Positions 7,732 through 11,825 of a DNA stretch of 11,825 bases are shown here, one piece after another. The stretch covers positions 283-12,107 of the forward strand of contig JAQYVG010000087.1 in assembly GCA_030145595.1 (NCBI GenBank). Direction: 5' to 3'. Source of the DNA: Desulfobacterales bacterium (GTDB taxonomy: Bacteria > Desulfobacterota > Desulfobacteria > Desulfobacterales > UBA11574). Made by a program: the position numbers and the translations under genes. The number at the start of each line of letters is the position of its first letter. Positions within the stretch are counted from its first letter, which is position 1. Under the pieces are notes generated by a model that saw only the letters and a list, made by a program, of their open reading frames with translations, ran no database searches and was not told the origin of the DNA.

Positions 7732-9000
7732 TCATACATTTACACGCACTTCTCCGGTTAGCAGCTTTTGCATCAGTCCGCGTTTTTGTTTATCGAGCGC
7801 TTTAAGTTTTCTTTCAAGTTGAACTATTTCATTGTCAGCCACGTTGAGAACTTCAACAATAGCTTGCTGCTCTTTTATTGACGGCTGAGGGACTCGAATA
7901 AGTGAGAACTCCCTCCAACGGAGGCTGTCCCGCCGGTCAACTGATGAGTTTGTCGATATCGCAAAAATGTGTCGGAATGTATCTGTTTTAAAGACTGCGT
8001 AAAGGTACTCTGGAATAACACTGTCAATGCATTTAAATACAATATAAATCGGGCTCACTATAGCGATGTTGTGGGAAAGAAGGAGTCCGATTGATCCCTC
8101 TTCTATATGGTTTGACGGGTATCCGAAATAACCACGGCGGATCAATTTGTAGTTGGATGTATCTGCGCTGAATACTCTTTTCCCGAAGTATTCGGATGAT
8201 TCAACGAATCCCAGATGTTTAGAACATGACAGAACCGTCAAATCATCTCTTCCTGTGTTGCGTTCAGAGTATTCTCGGGCAATCTCTCTTATCTGGGGGC
8301 ACTCCCAGTCTTCCGGGAGATCGAAAAACCGGTAGGGTTTGCGGCCCTTCAATGTCACCAATCCCGGCAGCCGCTTTTTGCCTGTAAGCAGTTGCTGCAT
8401 AAGGGCTTTCTTGCGGCGCTTTTTGGTGTCTATGAGCTTTCGCGTTTGCTCGATGGCTTCATCCCATGTGGAAAGGATTTCGGCGATTTTTTCCTGCTCG
8501 GGGAGAGGGGGGAGCGGTATCGGGAATAAAAAGAGGTCTTCAAGTGTAATACTCGCTTGATTTGCGTTCCCTCTGAAAATGGTTTCTATGAAATAGGTAT
8601 ATCTTTTTGATTTAACAACAGGATGAAGATATTTTTGATTTAACAAATTGTGATTCTTTGTTCTTATTAATACTGCATTTTGATTGAGCAAAGTATTTTC
8701 GTACATCTTAGGAATCTTGATAACTTTACCAACCATCGAGTCATACATAGGTGGCTTAGAGCCGACAGTCGTAAAGATTAGATCATCTATTTTAAGTTCA
8801 TACTTTTTATACATCCAGGCTTTCTCTTGTTCTATGTAGATAGGGTTTTCATCTTTAATTGAATCATAAGTTGTATCTGAAACACGAATAATTCTTCTAC
8901 CTGAAGCCTGATAATCTGAAGATTTGAAGGCAAAGCCCTTTACGTGATTGATGTAGCTTCCAAATTTAACTACGTCCCAATTCTCCGGAATCCACCCCAC
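7732..9000 (-). CDS. hsdS: Type I restriction-modification specificity subunit (HsdS)
   Basis: HsdS selects the bipartite DNA target and bridges two HsdM copies. The 422 residues show the standard plan: target-recognition domain 1 (about 1-160), a central conserved helical spacer (LPPLPEQEKIAEIL to ALMQQLLTGKKRL, 162-211), domain 2 (about 228-368) and a C-terminal copy of the spacer (VPQPSIKEQQAIVEVL to GLMQKLLTGEVRV, 370-420). The GTG at 8998-9000 is the only start left in frame before a stop at 9046-9048. The in-frame codons just upstream, reading GYKKTK, still look like the usual HsdS lead-in, so the true start was probably further upstream and lost to a frameshift (see findings). Domain 1 DNA is much more AT-rich than domain 2. 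The DNA target cannot be read from sequence. Confidence 0.95.
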   Translation of the reverse strand: MGWIPENWDVVKFGSYINHVKGFAFKSSDYQASGRRIIRVSDTTYDSIKDENPIYIEQEKAWMYKKYELKIDDLIFTTVGSKPPMYDSMVGKVIKIPKMYENTLLNQNAVLIRTKNHNLLNQKYLHPVVKSKRYTYFIETIFRGNANQASITLEDLFLFPIPLPPLPEQEKIAEILSTWDEAIEQTRKLIDTKKRRKKALMQQLLTGKKRLPGLVTLKGRKPYRFFDLPEDWECPQIREIAREYSERNTGRDDLTVLSCSKHLGFVESSEYFGKRVFSADTSNYKLIRRGYFGYPSNHIEEGSIGLLLSHNIAIVSPIYIVFKCIDSVIPEYLYAVFKTDTFRHIFAISTNSSVDRRDSLRWREFSLIRVPQPSIKEQQAIVEVLNVADNEIVQLERKLKALDKQKRGLMQKLLTGEVRVNV

Positions 9001-9015
9001 TTTGGTTTTCTTATA

Positions 9016-9048
9016 TCCCGGCCTGTTTTTGTTGCACTTGCTCGTTTA
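9016..9048 (-). other. Probable frameshift at the 5' end of hsdS
   Basis: Upstream of the GTG start the hsdS frame reads NRPGYKKTK and soon meets a stop (9046-9048). The neighbouring frame reads INEQVQQKQAG and then hits TAA. Removing one G from the GGG at 9017-9019 joins them as INEQVQQKQAGYKKTKVGWIP, a normal-looking HsdS N-terminus. This suggests a one-base insertion, or a sequencing error. Confidence 0.4.
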
Positions 9049-9125
9049 TTGTTTTCGACCTGTTTTGCAACCCGCTCAAAATCTTCGTCCGTTTGAAACA
9101 GTTTTTATTCTCTTTTAGGGTCTAA

Positions 9126-9204
9126 TACCCCGCAGCTTGCTGCGCTAAAAGGTTAAAATGAAAGATTGATACCCCGTAGCTTGCTGCGGGGAGGTTCATT
9201 TTAA
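9126..9204. repeat. REP-like imperfect palindromes in a compound hairpin
   Basis: Two copies of a REP-type element starting TACCCCG. The first (9126-9144) keeps CGCAGC/GCTGCG but lacks the last Gs. The second has a nine-pair stem, CCCCGTAGC (9172-9180) with GCTGCGGGG (9183-9191), with one T-G wobble. The second is enclosed in a perfect 10-base outer inverted repeat, TTAAAATGAA (9153-9162) and TTCATTTTAA (9195-9204). Such elements are mobilised by REP-associated tyrosine transposases; none is in the window. As RNA, between fic and hsdS, it could attenuate transcription or protect the upstream message. Confidence 0.65.
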
Positions 9205-9254
9205 ACGCACAATACAAATTTTTATATTGTGTTTTTGACACGTAACGCACAATA
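9204..9254. repeat. Direct repeat AACGCACAATA with an inverted partner
   Basis: The 11-base AACGCACAATA occurs at 9204-9214 and again at 9244-9254. CACAATA of the first copy is also inverted as TATTGTG at 9225-9231, giving a small hairpin just after the fic stop. It could be a binding site or trace of a duplication. Nothing else in this gap is assignable. Confidence 0.45.
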
Positions 9255-9261
9255 AAAAATA

Positions 9262-10407
9262 TTATATTTCATTTTTCTCGCTGAAAATATCAATATATTG
9301 CTTAAAAAGAAAAATTCTGTTGCGTTGATAGCCGGTAATTTCTTTCAGAACATCCATTTCGGCCAATGCCTGTACCAGTTTGTTGGCAGCATGATATTGC
9401 AATCCCATCAAATCAACGACTTGATTGACAGTAACCGCCGGACGCTTAAATAAATGCATAATTAGCTTCCGCCCGTTTTCCGCCCTTCGGCCCAATGTTA
9501 CCACCCTCCGATCCAGTTCCTGACGCAAGGACAGAATGCTCTGAAAAGTCTTTTTACCGCTCTCCGCAGTCTCAACAACCGCCTGCAGAAAGAAGCGGCA
9601 CCAATGACCAAGATCATTTGCTTGGCGTACCCTTGAAAGGGCATCAAAGTAAGCGGTACGATGCTTTTCCAGATGCGCCGAAAGGTAAAGTGAAGGTTTA
9701 ACCAGGAGACCGTGACTGACTAAATACAGGGTAATTAATAAACGGCCAATCCTGCCGTTGCCGTCCAAAAAAGGATGAATGGTTTCAAACTGATAGTGGC
9801 TGATGGCAATACGGATCAGGTGCGGCACCTGGATTTTCTCGTTATGCCAAAATTTTTCAAGGTCACTGAGCAAGTCCTGCAGATCATTGTGGAGCGGCGG
9901 AATAAAAACCGCGTCCGCAAGGGAGGCGCCACCGATCCAGTTTTGGCTACGGCGGAACTCACCGGGAGTTTTGTGTTTTCCCCGAACCCCTTCCATGAGG
10001 ATGGCGTGGGTTTGACGCAATAGGCGCAGTGAAAGAGGCAGTTTGTTTAGTTCCTCAATGGCTGTGTTCATGGCACGGACGTAATTTTGCACTTCGCGCC
10101 AGTCATCCCGCCGTTCGGGCAAAATTTCATTTTCATCGAGGACTATTTCATCCATCTCCGTCTTTGTTCCCTCGATGCGGCTTGAGGTGTTCGCCTCTTT
10201 CATGATGTGCATACGAATAAACAAATCCACATCCGGTACAATTAGGGTAAAAGCATTCAGTTCACCCAAAGCTTTAGTGGCCTTTTCCAGCAACACATTG
10301 ATGCGAAGGTCATCCCACGACCATTCATGGTTAATTTTAGCAGGCAAAAAATCTTTATACTGATATTGCTGCCGGTAAATGCCGGGCTGGAACTCCTCAA
10401 ATTTCAT
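9262..10407 (-). CDS. Fic-domain AMP transferase with winged-helix tail
   Basis: The 381-residue Fic family enzyme, expected to transfer AMP from ATP to a hydroxyl side chain of a target protein. It carries an N-terminal Fic-associated region with the inhibitory helix motif SSRIEGT (E79, of the S/TxxxE form, preventing ATP binding), making it a self-inhibited class II type. The catalytic HPFLDGNGRIGR is intact (211-222, H211 the base). A C-terminal winged helix occupies about 310-372. The ATG at 10405-10407 has AGGTGG just upstream and follows hsdM by 41 bases, so it is in the hsd operon. Fic genes between hsdM and hsdS recur in type I loci. Whether it modifies the restriction complex, a regulator or a host target is unknown. 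Confidence 0.93.
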   Translation of the reverse strand: MKFEEFQPGIYRQQYQYKDFLPAKINHEWSWDDLRINVLLEKATKALGELNAFTLIVPDVDLFIRMHIMKEANTSSRIEGTKTEMDEIVLDENEILPERRDDWREVQNYVRAMNTAIEELNKLPLSLRLLRQTHAILMEGVRGKHKTPGEFRRSQNWIGGASLADAVFIPPLHNDLQDLLSDLEKFWHNEKIQVPHLIRIAISHYQFETIHPFLDGNGRIGRLLITLYLVSHGLLVKPSLYLSAHLEKHRTAYFDALSRVRQANDLGHWCRFFLQAVVETAESGKKTFQSILSLRQELDRRVVTLGRRAENGRKLIMHLFKRPAVTVNQVVDLMGLQYHAANKLVQALAEMDVLKEITGYQRNRIFLFKQYIDIFSEKNEI

Positions 10408-10448
10408 ATTGCCACCTATATCATTTGAACATTCATAAATTCCACACT

Positions 10449-11657
10449 TTAGAACCCAAGTTCCTCCAGATATTTGTTCATTTTCTTTTGGGTTTCAGAC
10501 AGTTTAATTTCGATTTGCTCGATCTCCTTCTGCACGGCAGCGATATCGATCTCTTCCTCTTCTTCAAAGGTATCCACATATCTTGGAATATTAAGGTTGA
10601 ATTCATTTTCTTCGATCTCGGCATAGCTTGCAAGGTAGGAATATTTATTGATGGTCTTGCGTTTTTGAAACGTATCGACGATTTCGTTGATATCCTGTGG
10701 TCTCAGCTTGTTCTGGTTGGTGTTCTGTGCGAACTCCCGGCCGGCATCGATAAACAGCACTTTGTCCTTGCCTTTGGGTTTGCGGGATTTGTCGAAAATC
10801 ATCAAAGCCGCAGGAATACCGGTGCCGTAAAACAGGTTGGCTGGCAGACCGATCACAGCGTCTAATAGATTTTCTCGAATCATGGCCTCCCTTATTTTGC
10901 CTTCCTGTCCTCCCCTAAAGAGAACTCCATGCGGTACAACAACACCGACCCGACCTTTGCCCTCCATGGCCGTTGCCAGCATATGGGAGATAAAGGCCCA
11001 GTCACCCTTGCTTTTGGGCGGGATGCCGCGATAAAAACGACCATGACGATCCCCGGCAGCAATTTCCTGGCCCCATTTGTCCAGGCTGAAGGGCGGGTTG
11101 GCGATCACCACGTCGAATTTCATCAGCGCGTCATCTTTCAAAAACTGCGGGTGGCGGATGGTGTCCTCCCATTCTATGTGGGCGGAATCGACATTGTGCA
11201 GGAACATGTTCATTTTACACAAAGCCCAGGTACTGCCGTTCATCTCCTGGCCGTAAAGTGAAAAGTCTTCTGAACCGACCTTTTTGGCGGTGCGGATCAG
11301 CAGAGACCCTGACCCGCAGGCCGGATCGCAGATGCGGTCGCCGGGCCGGGGTGCAACAAGCCGGGCCAGCGTTTCCGAAACTTCTGCCGGTGTATAGAAC
11401 TCACCGGCCTTTTTACCGGCGGTGGCGGCAAACCGAGCGATCAAATACTCGTATACATCACCGATAATGTCCATGTGACCAATATTTTCGGGTAGCAAAT
11501 CCAATTCGACAAGATCTTCCAGCAAATGTTTCAAGCGTGTGTTTCGCTGGCGCGTTTGACCCAGATTGGCCTCACTGTTAAAGTCAATATTGCGAAATAC
11601 ATTGTGAAGTTTGCTCTTGTTGGCATCTTCAATGTGCTCCAAAAGGATGTTGATCAA
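10449..11657 (-). CDS. hsdM: Type I DNA N6-adenine methyltransferase (HsdM), N-terminus missing
   Basis: The methylation subunit, using S-adenosylmethionine to methylate adenine; two HsdM join HsdS. The catalytic core is intact: FYTP (87-90), motif I DPACGSGSLL (111-120), ALCKMNMFL region, and motif IV NPPF (187-190), plus GVVVPHGVLFRGG and LPANLFYGTGIP; the C-terminus is an acidic coiled coil. From the first usable start (TTG at 11655-11657) it is 402 residues, whereas HsdM of this type is about 500. Recognisable homology begins only at NIGELIN (near 11672), so most of the N-terminal HsdM domain is absent. The frame runs on to a stop at 11811-11813 but as non-homologous sequence antisense to a NuoF-like reading. 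It is probably inactive unless the break is an assembly error. Confidence 0.93.
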   Translation of the reverse strand: MINILLEHIEDANKSKLHNVFRNIDFNSEANLGQTRQRNTRLKHLLEDLVELDLLPENIGHMDIIGDVYEYLIARFAATAGKKAGEFYTPAEVSETLARLVAPRPGDRICDPACGSGSLLIRTAKKVGSEDFSLYGQEMNGSTWALCKMNMFLHNVDSAHIEWEDTIRHPQFLKDDALMKFDVVIANPPFSLDKWGQEIAAGDRHGRFYRGIPPKSKGDWAFISHMLATAMEGKGRVGVVVPHGVLFRGGQEGKIREAMIRENLLDAVIGLPANLFYGTGIPAALMIFDKSRKPKGKDKVLFIDAGREFAQNTNQNKLRPQDINEIVDTFQKRKTINKYSYLASYAEIEENEFNLNIPRYVDTFEEEEEIDIAAVQKEIEQIEIKLSETQKKMNKYLEELGF

Positions 11658-11693
11658 CTCACCGATATTCGATCTGCTGCGCCGTTCGTATAG

Positions 11694-11825
11694 GCTGTCG
11701 CATGTCGCCTGAAAGGTATCCTCAACTTTACCACTGCTGAATCGTGCGGCAAGTGCGTTCCCTGCAGGATGGGCACGAGAACCATGCTGGGCATCCTGGA
11801 CAGGATCACATCAGGTGAAGGCACG
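11694..11825 (+). pseudogene. NuoF/HydB-like 4Fe-4S segment, 5'-truncated and running off the window
   Basis: The plus-strand frame after a TAG at 11691-11693 reads, from about 11721, LNFTTAESCGKCVPCRMGT followed by RTMLGILDRITSGEGT. SCGKCxPCRxGT with the next helix is the 4Fe-4S signature of the C-terminal domain of NADH-quinone oxidoreductase subunit F and of the homologous subunit of NAD-linked [FeFe] hydrogenases and formate dehydrogenases. All three CxxCxxC cysteines are present (codons at 11745, 11754 and 11763). The flavin and NADH domains, which should precede it on the left, are absent: hsdM lies there instead. No start codon is available. Which NuoF-type enzyme it came from cannot be decided from 35 residues. 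Confidence 0.8.

Noticed and set aside
11658..11810. Minus-strand continuation of the hsdM frame as native HsdM N-terminus
   Set aside because: The sequence does not resemble the HsdM N-terminal domain and is antisense to a clear NuoF-type cysteine motif.

Overview
The window is a compact phage-defence locus of the type I restriction-modification kind, almost entirely on the minus strand. It reads right to left: hsdM (methylase), fic, hsdS (specificity), a Schlafen-AlbA_2/GHKL-ATPase/winged-helix protein, hsdR (endonuclease/translocase), a YgjP-type zinc peptidase, a short truncated orphan protein, and a 357-residue AT-rich gene. That last product resembles the C-terminal part of BREX BrxC-type proteins but has no ATPase domain. 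The gene style is bacterial: short or overlapping junctions and GTG/TTG starts. The CCCCGCAGC/GCTGCGGGG hairpins and a NuoF/HydB-like iron-sulphur fragment at the right edge would suit an anaerobic Gram-negative such as a Desulfobacterota member. That assignment is inference only.

Layout: 1-571 holds only the winged-helix tail of a second Fic-family protein, on the plus strand. 572-1645 is the BrxC-tail-like gene, and 1642-1978 contains gene debris. 1978-10451 is the accessory-loaded hsd cluster. It has two intergenic regulatory patches: 7475-7731, with a promoter, three operator-like half-sites and a plus-strand terminator-like hairpin; and 9001-9261, with REP-like hairpins and short repeats. 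At 10449-11657 hsdM is intact through its catalytic domain but lacks about 100 N-terminal residues. Within roughly 50 bp of its break the sequence switches to the 4Fe-4S segment of a NuoF-family protein on the opposite strand, which is also broken there.

How the genes would work together: HsdM2-HsdS methylates the target site defined by the two HsdS recognition domains, and adding HsdR gives the translocating nuclease. Fic (AMP transfer) and the AlbA_2/GHKL protein are common passengers in such loci and may regulate or reinforce defence; their roles here are inferred. With hsdM lacking its N-terminal domain and hsdS showing a likely frameshift at its start, the system as read may be decaying. 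Alternatively, the right end may be a misassembly.

The points most worth checking are the hsdM/NuoF head-to-head break, the three phased half-sites before the AlbA_2 gene, the BrxC-like orphan tail, the hsdS 5' frameshift and the AT-rich first recognition domain of HsdS.
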